The position numbers were made by a program, and so were the translations under genes. Of a stretch of DNA of 64,000 nt, positions 52,288-62,500 are shown one piece after another. Location: positions 1-64,000 of the forward strand of contig JAEUHI010000036.1 of NCBI GenBank assembly GCA_016795385.1. The letters run 5' to 3'. This DNA comes from Verrucomicrobiales bacterium (GTDB lineage: Bacteria; Verrucomicrobiota; Verrucomicrobiia; Verrucomicrobiales; DEV007). The notes below the pieces were generated by a model. The model had not been told where the DNA came from and did no database searches. It saw only the letters and a program-made list of their open reading frames with translations. The stretch's first letter is position 1. Every line of letters begins with the position of its first letter.

Positions 52288-53469
52288 TCACCCGCGCAGA
52301 CGACGCACCGTCGCCACGACGCGGCTTGCCGCCTCATCGATCTCTTCCTCCGTGTTGAAGGTCGAGAGGGAGAAACGCAGCGATCCGAGGACGCGGTCCG
52401 GCTCAAAGCCCATCGCCTTCAGCACATGGCAATCCTGCCCTTTTCCCGTCGACTCCCCGAGACAGCCGGAACACTCGACCCCGGCGGCGTCGAGCGCGGG
52501 GATCAGGTCCGCCGCGAGGAGCCCCGGCACCGATCCATTCGCGACCGTCGGCGTACGATGTTCGCGCGAGCCATTCCACTGCACCCGGTCGGGTCCCGTG
52601 CCCAACCCTCTTTCGACCGCCTCTTCGAATCGATCACGCAGGGCGCGCAGCCTCCCGTCCTCGCCTCTCTCGAGCGCCGCTTTCGCGAGAGCTGCCGCCT
52701 TCCCGAATCCCACGATGGAGGCGACATTCTCCGTGCCGCCACGACGACCGTTCTCGGCACCACATCCGCGGACCATGGGCTCGAAGGGCGTTCCCTTTCG
52801 GATAAAAAGAGCTCCAATTCCCTTGGGACCGTGGATCTTGTGAGCGCTTAGAGAGAGGAAATCGACCGGCACCTCATCGACCCGCACCGCCACTCGTCCC
52901 ACCGCGGCGACGGCATCACTGTGCAAGTACCAATTCGCGCCCTTCACGATCGCCGCGATCTCTGCGAGGGGCTGCAGCACGCCGGTCTCGTCGTTCGCCC
53001 ACATCACCGAAGCAAATCCCGGACGCGCCCCGTCCACCGCTTCGCGAAAGCCGGCGGGCTCGACGCGGCCATCGGCATCGACCGCGGCCTTTTCCACCTC
53101 GAATCCGACCGCCCCCATGGCTCCGACGGGTCTTGAGACGGCGCGGTGCTCGATCGCACTGATTATGATCTTGGAATGCGTCCGTCCCACCTCACGGGCG
53201 AGGGATTTCAACGCGGTATTGTTCGACTCCGTGCCGCCACTGGTAAAAAGAATCTCCTCCGGAGCCGCCCCGATGAGATCCGCGACCTCGTTGCGTGCAA
53301 GATCCACCGCCTCCCGCACGCGGGCGGCGGAGGCGTATCGTCCCGAAGGAATCTGCCAATGCTCCGTGAGGTAAGGCATCATCGCGTCGATCACCTCGGG
53401 ATGGATCCGGGTCGTCGCATTGGAATCGAGGTAAATGGACACGGGCGCATCAAAGAGCGCCACCAACAA
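52288..53469 (-). CDS. Cysteine desulfurase (NifS/IscS family)
   Basis: 393 residues from ATG at 53469; the homologous N-terminus SIYLDSNATT suggests a possible alternative GTG start at 53442. PLP-binding lysine K211 in SAHKIHGPKG, catalytic Cys C336 in ECSGCLGESTGKG. It removes sulfur from cysteine for Fe-S cluster or thiolated-tRNA synthesis. No iscU, mnmA or suf genes are adjacent. It is divergent from the DUF4175-like operon. Confidence 0.92.
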   Translation of the reverse strand: MLVALFDAPVSIYLDSNATTRIHPEVIDAMMPYLTEHWQIPSGRYASAARVREAVDLARNEVADLIGAAPEEILFTSGGTESNNTALKSLAREVGRTHSKIIISAIEHRAVSRPVGAMGAVGFEVEKAAVDADGRVEPAGFREAVDGARPGFASVMWANDETGVLQPLAEIAAIVKGANWYLHSDAVAAVGRVAVRVDEVPVDFLSLSAHKIHGPKGIGALFIRKGTPFEPMVRGCGAENGRRGGTENVASIVGFGKAAALAKAALERGEDGRLRALRDRFEEAVERGLGTGPDRVQWNGSREHRTPTVANGSVPGLLAADLIPALDAAGVECSGCLGESTGKGQDCHVLKAMGFEPDRVLGSLRFSLSTFNTEEEIDEAASRVVATVRRLRG

Positions 53470-53594
53470 AAAGACAAGTCAGGAGATCGCCATAATCAGG
53501 ATTTCCTGCGGCCGCACCCCCTCCCCGAGCCCGCGCCGACGGTAAAATGCGGGATGGCGGAACGGGGCGGACTGTGTTTACATTTGGGAAAGTC

Positions 53595-56500
53595 ATGGGT
53601 GACAGCCACATATCGGGGGAGCCGGGACGGTCGTCCGGCGACCTGCCCCTCCCGCCCCGCCTCCAGGGCACGCTCGAGCGCTTTCGCGAGCGCCTCTGGT
53701 CGGTGAAGATCGCCGAGGGGGCCCTCGCCGGTGTCCTCGGACTCGGACTCTCCTATCTCCTCGTCTTCACCCTCGATCGCTTTGTCGATACTCCCGCCTG
53801 GCTGCGTGCCTCTCTCCTCGTCGCGGGATTTGCCGTGCCGGCCCTCGGGCTGCCCTTGCTCTGGCATCGCTGGGTCTGGCGGCAACGCACCCTCGGCGAC
53901 GCCGCCCGCTACCTGAAACGGCGATATCCCAAGGTCGGGGATGAGTTGCTCGGCATCGTCGAGCTCGCCCACCATCATCCCGCCGATCAGAGCCAGGTCC
54001 TCATCACCGCCGCCATGCACCAGGTCGACGAGCGGATCGGCGATCGCGATTTCTCCGACGCTGTCCCGACGCGCCGCTACTCGCGCCGGCTCCGGGCGAC
54101 GCTCGCCCTCCTTGCGCTCTCCGGATTATTGCTCGCCCTGGTGTCCGATGCCGCGCGGAATGCTTTGGCGCGCTGGGTCTCGCCTTGGAAATCGATCGAT
54201 CGCTACACCTTTGCCCAACTCGAAGAGGTGCCCGAAAAGCTCGTCGTTCCCTATGCCGAACCGTTCTCTCTCGATGCCGGTCTCGCACCCACGACCGAAT
54301 GGAAACCCTCCGACGCGTCCCTGCGACTGCCTGGCAAGACGCGCCTCTCCAGCCCCCGCGAGTCGGATCAGTATTCCTTCGCCGTGCCCCCGCAAAAAGA
54401 GACCGGCAGCCTCTCCCTCCAGGTCGGCGACGCGCGCGAACGCATCGAGGTGGAGCCGCTTCCGCGCCCTGAACTCTCCACGCTCGAGGCGGTGCTGCGG
54501 CTGCCCGATTACCTGCGCTACGGAAAGGACGCCATCGTCCCCGTGCGCGGCAACGCCCTGAAAGTCGTCGAAGGTTCCACCGTCACGATCCGCGGGACGA
54601 CGACCCGCGAACTCGCGGCCGCCAGCTCGGAGGGAGCTCCTGCCCGGATCGAAGGCTCGACCTTCTCCACCGAGCCCTTCACCCTCGATGCCCCACGGAT
54701 AAAACGGTTTGAATGGAAAGACGTGCATGGCCTCGAGGCGAAGTCTCCCCTCGAACTGCAACTGACTCCCGTGTCCGACGAGGCGCCCGAGATCCAAGCC
54801 CACCAGGTCGACGCGAAACGCATGATCCTCGTCGATGAAGTCGTGACTTTCGACGTGAGGGCCAAGGACGATTTCGGGCTCCGCGAGATCGGCCTCGAAT
54901 GGCGGCTCGCCTCCGAGGATCCTGCGAAGTCCGTCTCCGGGGAAAAACCGGTCGCCGCCGGCGAGCCGGAAAAGACCTCCGTCGACGTGCGCGGCACCTT
55001 TTCCGCCAAACGCGAAGGGATCCGCCCGGGCACTTACCAGGTCCGGGCCTTCGCCACCGATTTCCTCCCCAACCGCGAGCGCACCTACTCGCCAGCCTTC
55101 CTCCTCCAGGTTCTCAGCCATGAGGAGCACGCCCGCTGGCTCACCGAGGAGTTCGCGAAATGGTTCCGCAACGCCCGCGAGACCTATGAGCGCGAGCAGC
55201 AGCTTCACGAATCCAATCTCGCCCTGCGCGAGCTGAGCGCGGAGGAACTCGATCAGCCCGACAACCGCCGCCGCCTTCAGGATCAAGCGTCCGCGGAGTC
55301 AGCCAACGCCCGTCGTCTCGATGCCCTGACCCTCGCCGGACGGGGGCTCGTTGGCGAAGCGACAAAAAACCGCGAATTCGATGCCGAGCGCCTCGATCGC
55401 TGGGCCGAGATGATGCGCGCTCTCGATCAGATCGCCCGTGAACGGATGCCGAGCGTCGCCGACCTGCTCCAGCAGGCCTCCCGCGCCCCAGGGGGCAGCA
55501 CGGCCGGCAAGGAAACCGCGCCATCGGAAAAAAACACGGGCGACTCCGCCGCGACACCGCCTTCCCCCTCTCTTTCCGACAAGGAAAAAGGCATGACGCC
55601 CGAGCCCGCGTCACCCGATTCTGACAAAGGAGAGTCCACCGGCCCCGCACCGCTGCGGTTGCCGACCACCACGCTCGCGGCGGCTCCTGACAAAGACGCC
55701 AAAAAGGACGATGCCGCGGCCACCCCCGCCCAAAAGACCCTCGCCCGTGCCCTCGAAGAGCAGCAGGCGCTGCTCGACGAATTTGCCAAGATCGCCGACG
55801 AACTCGCCGCCATCCTCGCCAGCCTCGAGGCGAGCACTTTCGTGAAGCGGCTCAAGGCCGCCTCGCGCAAACAGACCGAACTCGCCGACACCCTCTCCCG
55901 CACCCTTTCCGGCGGATTCGGTCTCGCCCGCCAGCGCGTCGAACAGCAGATCCGCGAGGTGAGCGAAACCGTCGCGAAGACCCAGGAGGAACAGAGCCGG
56001 TTCGTCCACCATATCCAGACCGATCTCGAGGCCTACTTCCAGCGCAAACAGGATCCCATCTACCGCAACGTGCTCGAGCAGATGAAAGACCAGGCCGTCG
56101 TGCCCGGGCTGCGCCTCGTCGGCGAGGAGACCCTCGTCAATCTCGGCGGACGCTCCGTCGCCGCCTCCGAGTTCTGGGCCGACACCCTCGACCGCTGGGC
56201 CGAGGAACTCGTCGCCGCCGCACCCGAGCAGCCTTCCCAACAGGGACAGCAGGGCGACCAAAAAAGCCTCCCTCCCGAAATCGTTCTCGAGATCATGAAA
56301 GTGCTGCAGGAGGAAATGCAACTGCGCGACGAGACCCGCGAGATGGAGGAGACCCGCCCTTCCTTCGCCCCGGATGTCTATGCCTCGAAGGTGCGTCCCC
56401 TCGAATACACCCAGACCGACCTGCGGGAGCGTATCGATAGCGTCCTCGACCGCATCATCGAGCTGCCCGAAGCCGCCGATTTCGAGCGCGAAGTCTCCCT

Positions 56501-56858
56501 CCTCACCCTCGTCTCCGACACCATGCGCCAGGCCCACGCCGTCCTCACCCGGCCCGATACCGGGCCCGAGGCGATCGCTTTCCAGACCGAGGTGATCGAG
56601 CTCCTCCTGCAATCAAAACGCCAGCAATCCGGCGGCGGTGGTGGCGGTGGCAACAACACGCAGAACCCTTCCGGAGGAAACAATGGCGGAGGCAAAGGCT
56701 CGGCCCTCAGCGACATCGGTCCCCAGGGAAATCCGAACGAACCGGCCCCCGCTCTCGACCGCTCCGTCGAACAATCCACCGGCAAGGCCGGCCGCGAGTT
56801 GCCGGAAGAATTCCGGCGCGGTCTCGACACCTATTTCAATCAACTCGAATCCAACTGA
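53595..56858 (+). CDS. DUF4175-like large membrane protein
   Basis: 1087 residues from the ATG at 53595 (16 codons inside a longer frame). Three transmembrane segments (about 42-60, 69-90, 166-184), then a long periplasmic region with Ig-like beta domains (about 300-460) and coiled-coil-rich segments (about 480-900), a Ser/Pro/Glu-rich linker, and a Gly/Asn-rich tail. The pattern is that of the large DUF4175 membrane proteins that sit in PVC aerotolerance-type (MoxR/BatA) operons; no MoxR or VWA gene is in view. First gene of a compact four-gene unit. Confidence 0.75.
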   Translation: MGDSHISGEPGRSSGDLPLPPRLQGTLERFRERLWSVKIAEGALAGVLGLGLSYLLVFTLDRFVDTPAWLRASLLVAGFAVPALGLPLLWHRWVWRQRTLGDAARYLKRRYPKVGDELLGIVELAHHHPADQSQVLITAAMHQVDERIGDRDFSDAVPTRRYSRRLRATLALLALSGLLLALVSDAARNALARWVSPWKSIDRYTFAQLEEVPEKLVVPYAEPFSLDAGLAPTTEWKPSDASLRLPGKTRLSSPRESDQYSFAVPPQKETGSLSLQVGDARERIEVEPLPRPELSTLEAVLRLPDYLRYGKDAIVPVRGNALKVVEGSTVTIRGTTTRELAAASSEGAPARIEGSTFSTEPFTLDAPRIKRFEWKDVHGLEAKSPLELQLTPVSDEAPEIQAHQVDAKRMILVDEVVTFDVRAKDDFGLREIGLEWRLASEDPAKSVSGEKPVAAGEPEKTSVDVRGTFSAKREGIRPGTYQVRAFATDFLPNRERTYSPAFLLQVLSHEEHARWLTEEFAKWFRNARETYEREQQLHESNLALRELSAEELDQPDNRRRLQDQASAESANARRLDALTLAGRGLVGEATKNREFDAERLDRWAEMMRALDQIARERMPSVADLLQQASRAPGGSTAGKETAPSEKNTGDSAATPPSPSLSDKEKGMTPEPASPDSDKGESTGPAPLRLPTTTLAAAPDKDAKKDDAAATPAQKTLARALEEQQALLDEFAKIADELAAILASLEASTFVKRLKAASRKQTELADTLSRTLSGGFGLARQRVEQQIREVSETVAKTQEEQSRFVHHIQTDLEAYFQRKQDPIYRNVLEQMKDQAVVPGLRLVGEETLVNLGGRSVAASEFWADTLDRWAEELVAAAPEQPSQQGQQGDQKSLPPEIVLEIMKVLQEEMQLRDETREMEETRPSFAPDVYASKVRPLEYTQTDLRERIDSVLDRIIELPEAADFEREVSLLTLVSDTMRQAHAVLTRPDTGPEAIAFQTEVIELLLQSKRQQSGGGGGGGNNTQNPSGGNNGGGKGSALSDIGPQGNPNEPAPALDRSVEQSTGKAGRELPEEFRRGLDTYFNQLESN

Positions 56859-56866
56859 GCTTTCCC

Positions 56867-57970
56867 ATGCGCTTCCTCACCATCGCCCTCTTTTCCTGCC
56901 TCGCGACGGCTCCGCTCGCGGCGCAGAACGGGATCGACGAACCCGATCCGTTTGGCGTCGTGGGAGAGAAGAAAGGCGACGCGGCCGCCGAGGAGGAAGA
57001 ATCCGCCGGCAAGACGGCTCCCGCCCCCGACACCGAGGACGCCAAAGCCCCTCTCGACGCCCAGATCTCCCAGCACATCCTGAAGCTCGCCGAGGCCGAG
57101 CGCGACAATCGCATGAGCTTCATGCGCATCGTCATCGATGACGTCGTGCGCCTCTGCGAGCTGAACGACGAACAGAAAGAACGGCTCGAACTCGCCGCCC
57201 GCGGCGCCTCCGAGCGCTCCATGAAGGAATGGCACGAGCAGGCCGAGCGCTACTTCCGCACCCGCCTCGAGAGCGCCGATCCCGATGCCATCAAGGAGAT
57301 GCTCGATGGCATGGGCAGCGTGAATTTCGGCGGCAATCGATCCGAGGAAGAAGGCGAATCCCTCGATCTCTGGAAAGACGCCCTCAAGGACGTGCTCTCC
57401 GACGATCAGGTGAAACGCTACGAGGCCGTCCTCGAACAACGCGAAGCCGACCGCATCGATGCCTTCGCCGGGATGTCTCTCTCCACCATCGACGACCACC
57501 TGCGCCTCACCCCCGACCAGAAGGCGAAGATGGGCGAGATCGTCCATGCCTCCGCCTCCGAATACCTCAACGACGTCCAGCGCTACTGGGGTGATTACTT
57601 CGAGCGCGGCATGCTCATGTCCCTCGCCAACGCCGTGGAGGAGGACAGCCTCAAGGCGATCCTCACCGAACAACAATTCGAGCGGCTCCGCGAGGCCACT
57701 TCGAATTTCGACCACTTCTGGGACCAGAAACGCCGTCTCAAGCGCGCCAAGGAAAAGGCCGCCGAACGCCGCAAGAACGGCGAGGAAGAAAAGGCCTACG
57801 AGGAGAACGAAGCCGGGGAAGCTGCGCAGGACGGGCCGGCCGTGCTCAAAGGCGCAATCAAAGGCGGCGCCATCCGTATCGAAGGCGGCAAAGGCATCAT
57901 CATCAAGGGCGGTGGCGCCCAGGGCATCGAGATCAAGAGCGATGACGCGCCCCGCCAGGAGGTCCAGTGA
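56867..57970 (+). CDS. Secreted helical protein of unknown function
   Basis: 367 residues, 8 bp after the DUF4175-like gene. Signal peptide (LTIALFSCLATAPLAAQ), acidic low-complexity region (about 35-60), then an extended helical body with many Glu/Lys/Arg pairs (QRYWGDYFERGML, WDQKRRLKRAKEKAAERRK), likely coiled coil. It ends with a Gly/Lys-rich tail (GGAIRIEGGKGIIIKGG). No family recognised. Position in the operon suggests an envelope-associated role. Confidence 0.75.
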   Translation: MRFLTIALFSCLATAPLAAQNGIDEPDPFGVVGEKKGDAAAEEEESAGKTAPAPDTEDAKAPLDAQISQHILKLAEAERDNRMSFMRIVIDDVVRLCELNDEQKERLELAARGASERSMKEWHEQAERYFRTRLESADPDAIKEMLDGMGSVNFGGNRSEEEGESLDLWKDALKDVLSDDQVKRYEAVLEQREADRIDAFAGMSLSTIDDHLRLTPDQKAKMGEIVHASASEYLNDVQRYWGDYFERGMLMSLANAVEEDSLKAILTEQQFERLREATSNFDHFWDQKRRLKRAKEKAAERRKNGEEEKAYEENEAGEAAQDGPAVLKGAIKGGAIRIEGGKGIIIKGGGAQGIEIKSDDAPRQEVQ

Positions 57971-57973
57971 GGC

Positions 57974-59026
57974 ATGTGGAGATCCCTGACAAAACCCTCT
58001 TGCGTCACTCTCCTCGGTGCCTTCACGGCCGCGGCCGTCCCCCTCGCGGCGCAGGATCCGTCCATCCGTCTCGGCGGTGAGATCCCCGCCGAGGTCGACA
58101 CCATCTACGAGCGTGGCCTCGCCTACCTTACCCGCACCCAGGGCGAGGATGGCACCTGGCGCAGCCGCAGCGAACACGGCATCACCGGCATCTGTCTCAT
58201 GGCCTACCTCGCCAGCGGCGAAGATCCGAACTACGGCGCCCATCGCCACCAGATCAAGGCCGCCCTCAGGGCCATCATTTCCGGGCAGGAGCGCGACTCC
58301 GGCTTTATTCCCAACAGCATGTATCACCATGGCTTCGCCATGCTCGCCCTCGCCGAGGCCTACGGCACCGTCGATGAGGCGACCCTCTGGGAGGGCAACG
58401 AGGCCGACGATGTCCGCCAATCCATCGCGACGACGCTCGAGAAAGCCATCGAACTCACCGTCACCTCGCAAAAGGCGAACCGCTGGGGCGGTTGGCGCTA
58501 TTCGCCGACTTCCAACGATGCCGACACCTCCGTGACCGGATGCATCCTCATGGGACTGCTCGCTTGCCGGAATGCGGGACTCGCCGTGCCCGACGCCACG
58601 ATCGAGGACGCCATCAAATACATGCAGCGCAACACCGCCTCCTCCGGATTCGTCGCCTACAGCGGCGGCATCGGCGGCGGCGGGGAATCGATGGCCCGCT
58701 CCGCCGTCGCCACTCTCGTCTATTCCGTGGGACACAAGCGCGAGACCGAAGAATTCAAGAACGCCCTCAGCCACATCAGCGAGCGGCTCGACCACCGCGA
58801 GACGGCCCACACCCACTACTACTATTACTACATGGCCCAGGCCCTCTTCCAGGGCAATCCCGAGGCCTGGGATCGCTGGAATCGCTCCCACGCCACCATG
58901 CTGGCCGAGCAACAATCGCCCGACGGGAGTTTCCCCGGCAGCTACGGCGAGGCCTATGGCACCGCCATGTCCCTGCTTTCCCTCGCCTTGAACTACCGCT
59001 TCCTCCCGATTTACGAGCGCTTCTGA
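57974..59026 (+). CDS. Secreted prenyltransferase/squalene-oxidase repeat protein
   Basis: 350 residues with a signal peptide (CVTLLGAFTAAAVPLAAQ). Alpha/alpha-barrel repeats characteristic of the terpenoid cyclase-type toroid: GLAYLTRTQGEDGTWRS, GFAMLALAEAYG, NRWGGWRYSP, SVTGCILMGLLACRNAGLAVP, YYYYMAQALFQGNPEAWDRWN, QSPDGSFPGSYGEAYGTA. Catalytic Asp-rich motifs of true cyclases are not seen, so an enzymatic role is doubtful; in PVC bacteria such proteins are usually annotated only by the repeats. Starts 3 bp after the preceding stop. Confidence 0.88.
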   Translation: MWRSLTKPSCVTLLGAFTAAAVPLAAQDPSIRLGGEIPAEVDTIYERGLAYLTRTQGEDGTWRSRSEHGITGICLMAYLASGEDPNYGAHRHQIKAALRAIISGQERDSGFIPNSMYHHGFAMLALAEAYGTVDEATLWEGNEADDVRQSIATTLEKAIELTVTSQKANRWGGWRYSPTSNDADTSVTGCILMGLLACRNAGLAVPDATIEDAIKYMQRNTASSGFVAYSGGIGGGGESMARSAVATLVYSVGHKRETEEFKNALSHISERLDHRETAHTHYYYYYMAQALFQGNPEAWDRWNRSHATMLAEQQSPDGSFPGSYGEAYGTAMSLLSLALNYRFLPIYERF

Positions 59027-59030
59027 TCCG

Positions 59031-62000
59031 ATGGCACGCCGTTCCCTACCCTGTTGGCTCGGCCACCTGACCCTCCTGGGTCTGGCGATCGTCCACGGGG
59101 TCGGCCTCCCGCTTCGTGCTCAGGTCCGCGGGAACACGCCTCCGCGCGTGGTGGAAGCGGCCGCCCGTCCCGCTCTCGTCTCCGGCGAGGTTTTGCTGCG
59201 GTGGCGGAATGGCGACGAACTTTCCGGTCGTTTGTTGGAGGGGCCCGATGGAGCCGTGCGCCTCTCCGCCGCCCCGTTTGCCGCGCCACTCGATCTTCGC
59301 CCCGGCCAACTTTCAGGGCTCCGCTTCGCCGCCGGCGATGGCATGCCCCCGGGTGCGGCGACCTCCGATTTCGAGATCACCCTGAAAAACGGCGACCGAC
59401 TGCGAGGGGCCGTCATCGCCATTGATGAGAAGGCGATCACCTTTGCCTGCGACTCCTTTTCCGATCCCGTCGCCATTCCCCGCGAAGTCATCATCCGCCT
59501 CGCCCGGGTCGGCAAAGACGGTGACGCCTTTTCCGGTCTTGGCGAAATCGAGGATTGGACCTCCTACGGCCGCGATCGCAAACCCACCGATTGGTACACC
59601 GATCTCCGCGGTGAACTCGCCACCCACCAATGGTCCGGCAATCTCTATCGCGAGATCAGCCTGCCCGATCGCGTCGAAGTGCAGTTCCACGCCCAGTTTC
59701 CCCATGGCAGTCCCAACCTCCAGGTCGGCCTGCTCCGCGAACCCACCAACGGTCCCATGCTCGAGACCTGGGAAAATCATCTCGTGCTCACACACCTCAC
59801 CCGCTTTGCTCCCATCATGGAAATGGGGCCGCAGACCCGCGAGCTGAATTTGCGCCTCTTCTGGGATCAAACGAGCGGGAAGATCGAGGTCTGCGATCCC
59901 GCCGGACGCACCCTCGCCTCCCTCTCCGGATCGACCAGCCCCGAGAACCCGGACCCGAGACGACGCCTCTCCGATCCTTTCCGCCGCGGATTCCATGTTC
60001 TCAGCCGGAATCCGGAAATGAAGCTGCTTTCACTCGAGGTGCGCCCCTGGGATGGACGTCCCGTGCCCGTCATCGACCTGACCCAACCCCGCATCCGCCT
60101 GCAAGGCGAATCCGCCAGCGTCCGCGCCGGTGTCGTCTCGCTCGAGCGCGGCGGCAGCCGCCTCAAGATCGGCAGCCAATCCCATGCCCTCGATCAGCTC
60201 GTCGAGTGGGTCCTTTCACCCGAGTCCGACCGGGCCGACGCCGAGACCGTCCGCCTCCCGGCCTCCCTTACCCGCATCGCCTGGTCGAGCGGCAGCTCCC
60301 TCAGTGGCCGTTTTGTCAGGCTCGGGCCGGAGGCCATCGCCCTGCAGCCCGAATGGGCGGACGCGCCTCTCACTGGAGCCAGCGCCGGCATCCGCGAGAT
60401 CCGCTTCCCCGAGAATGCCGAGCCGCTCGCGATCGGCACCGATCGACTCGCGCTCTCCGGACTCACCCTCCGCGGACACGTCCGGCTCGCCGGCGACGAT
60501 GCCTCCCGTGGCACGCTCCTCGCCTGGCAGCCTCCCGGTGCCGATCAAGCCGTGCCTTTCGCCGAGGGAGCCGAAGTCGAGATCGTCCGCGGCGCCTACG
60601 GCGGCAATGAGGGGGAAGGCAGCTCCGCCCTGACCCAGGCGCGCCTCTATCTCGAGACCGACGAAATCCTCTCGGGCAACCTCCTCTCGCTCGATGCCGA
60701 CAAGATCGTCTTCGAGAGCCGCATCACCGGTCGCATCGAGGTCGATGCCTCGAAGGTGAGGGCCGTCGATACCGGCACCTCCGGCCGCATCCTCGGTGGC
60801 TTCCGCGATCACGAATGGGAGGAAGTCGAGGCCGCCCCCGAGGAGATCGAGATCACCGACGAGAGCGTCACCATGCGCGGCGGATCTTTCGGAAATCCGT
60901 CCATCCTCCTCGGCGATCGCGTCAAGTTCCAGACCGAGTGGCAGGAATCCTACGGCGCCATGACCCTGCGCCTTTTCGCCTCCGGAGCCGATGCCAACGT
61001 TCCCTCCACCGATGTCATCATCGCCGCCCAGGGGAACCGGCTTTTCATCGGCAAGCTCAATGAGAACGGCGCCTTCTCCTTCTCCGGCGATCAGATCCCC
61101 ATTGTCAACAACCGCGCCACCATCGATCTCCTCACCAGCCCGAAAAACGTCGAGGTCCTCATCAACGGAAAGTCCGCCCTCACCCTCAAGGTCGAGCGCG
61201 ACAAAGTCTCCGGAAACGGTCTCTATTTCAAAATGGGCGGAGGCTGGCAGGGATGGAATCAAGCCGGCAGCGCCATCGTCATCAGCGAATTTCGCATCGA
61301 AAATTCCCCCGGCAGCGTTCCTCTCCGCCTCATCGATCCCCGCGCCAAGACCCACGCCCTCGCCATCCCGCGGGCCATGCGCGAGAAGCCGCCCACCCAT
61401 CTCTTGATCGCACCCAATGGCGACCTCCTCCGCGGCGCCCTCGAGTCCGCCGATGCCGATACCGTGAAATTCTTCGCCAACGGAACCAGCCTCGAGATCC
61501 CCCGTCTCCGCGTCTCCAGCATCGTGCGACTCGCCGCCCCTGAACCATCGCCGGGAACGACCCAGGCCGAGCCGGCAAAGGCAGAGAAACCCGACGAGTC
61601 CGAAAATGAGATCGAGGAAGTGGAAGAAGAGGACGTGGAAGCGGAAGAGACCGGAGAAGCCACGGAAGAGCCCCCTCTCGACGCCGCTCATCAGCTCATC
61701 CTCGCCGGCTACGATTTTCCGGTCACCCACCAGCTCGTCCTCCGCGATGGCAGCCGGCTCCGCCTCTCTGGAAAAGGCGTCGAACAGGGCCAGCTCTCCG
61801 GCGATTCCGCGATCCTTGGAAAATGCCTCGTCTCGCTCGAGCAAATCCGCCGGATCGACCGCACCCCACCGCGTCCCCTCGTCGAGGCCAAGCCCATGGA
61901 TTTGATCGCCTTCCACGATTGGCAGACGGTCTTCACGCCCGATCCGGTCATCCCCGATCCCGCCGGATCCCCCGCTTCACCCCTCGTCGGCAAACCCGCC

Positions 62001-62423
62001 TCCGATTTCAAGCTGACCTTGCTCGACGACTCCACCTTTTCCCTCGCCGACCATCAGAACAAAGTCGTCGTCCTCGATTTCTGGGCGACCTGGTGCGGCC
62101 CGTGTATCAAGGCCATGCCGGAGGTGATGGGAGCCGTCGGTGCCTTCCCCCCAGACGCCGTCACCTTCCTCGCCGTGAACCAAGGCGAGACCCCGCCCCT
62201 CATCACCGGTTTCCTCGAGGCCCGCCAGTGGCAGGACATTCCCGTCGCTCTCGATTTCAATCTGAAGGTCAGCAAAGCCTACGAGGTCGAATCCATTCCC
62301 CACACCGTCGTCATCGATCCCCAGGGAAAAATCGCGTGGGTCCACACCGGCTACAGCCCCGATCTCAAACAAAAGCTCTTCGAGGCCATCGCGGGGATTC
62401 TGTCGGGTGGCCCGCGGCCCTGA
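59031..62423 (+). CDS. Giant secreted thioredoxin-fold (TlpA-like) protein with five SH3-like repeats
   Basis: 1130 residues, signal peptide at about 1-35. Five related segments of pattern NGDxLxGxLxxxDxxxVxFxxxxxGxI/LxIPxxxVxxI (about 54-98, 116-160, 538-584, 790-835, 901-945) look like Sm/SH3-type beta units. LamG-like beta domains lie between. An acidic Glu-rich linker (about 845-875) precedes a C-terminal TlpA-type thioredoxin domain with WATWCGPC (about 1018-1025) and SIPHTVVIDPQG. Expected to reduce or isomerise disulphides at the cell surface. It starts 4 bp after the preceding gene; last of the four-gene unit. Confidence 0.88.
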   Translation: MARRSLPCWLGHLTLLGLAIVHGVGLPLRAQVRGNTPPRVVEAAARPALVSGEVLLRWRNGDELSGRLLEGPDGAVRLSAAPFAAPLDLRPGQLSGLRFAAGDGMPPGAATSDFEITLKNGDRLRGAVIAIDEKAITFACDSFSDPVAIPREVIIRLARVGKDGDAFSGLGEIEDWTSYGRDRKPTDWYTDLRGELATHQWSGNLYREISLPDRVEVQFHAQFPHGSPNLQVGLLREPTNGPMLETWENHLVLTHLTRFAPIMEMGPQTRELNLRLFWDQTSGKIEVCDPAGRTLASLSGSTSPENPDPRRRLSDPFRRGFHVLSRNPEMKLLSLEVRPWDGRPVPVIDLTQPRIRLQGESASVRAGVVSLERGGSRLKIGSQSHALDQLVEWVLSPESDRADAETVRLPASLTRIAWSSGSSLSGRFVRLGPEAIALQPEWADAPLTGASAGIREIRFPENAEPLAIGTDRLALSGLTLRGHVRLAGDDASRGTLLAWQPPGADQAVPFAEGAEVEIVRGAYGGNEGEGSSALTQARLYLETDEILSGNLLSLDADKIVFESRITGRIEVDASKVRAVDTGTSGRILGGFRDHEWEEVEAAPEEIEITDESVTMRGGSFGNPSILLGDRVKFQTEWQESYGAMTLRLFASGADANVPSTDVIIAAQGNRLFIGKLNENGAFSFSGDQIPIVNNRATIDLLTSPKNVEVLINGKSALTLKVERDKVSGNGLYFKMGGGWQGWNQAGSAIVISEFRIENSPGSVPLRLIDPRAKTHALAIPRAMREKPPTHLLIAPNGDLLRGALESADADTVKFFANGTSLEIPRLRVSSIVRLAAPEPSPGTTQAEPAKAEKPDESENEIEEVEEEDVEAEETGEATEEPPLDAAHQLILAGYDFPVTHQLVLRDGSRLRLSGKGVEQGQLSGDSAILGKCLVSLEQIRRIDRTPPRPLVEAKPMDLIAFHDWQTVFTPDPVIPDPAGSPASPLVGKPASDFKLTLLDDSTFSLADHQNKVVVLDFWATWCGPCIKAMPEVMGAVGAFPPDAVTFLAVNQGETPPLITGFLEARQWQDIPVALDFNLKVSKAYEVESIPHTVVIDPQGKIAWVHTGYSPDLKQKLFEAIAGILSGGPRP

Positions 62424-62500
62424 CCCCTCGGCGTGTGTCCGAAAGGGACCAAATTCCTTGTCCCCCGGCGTGAAATCCGCTACAGGAATCGCGCACAGAC

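Noticed and set aside
60216..61916. Minus-strand frame opposite the thioredoxin-fold gene
   Set aside because: Antisense Glu/Gly-rich translation; the plus strand shows the WCGPC active site and repeats.
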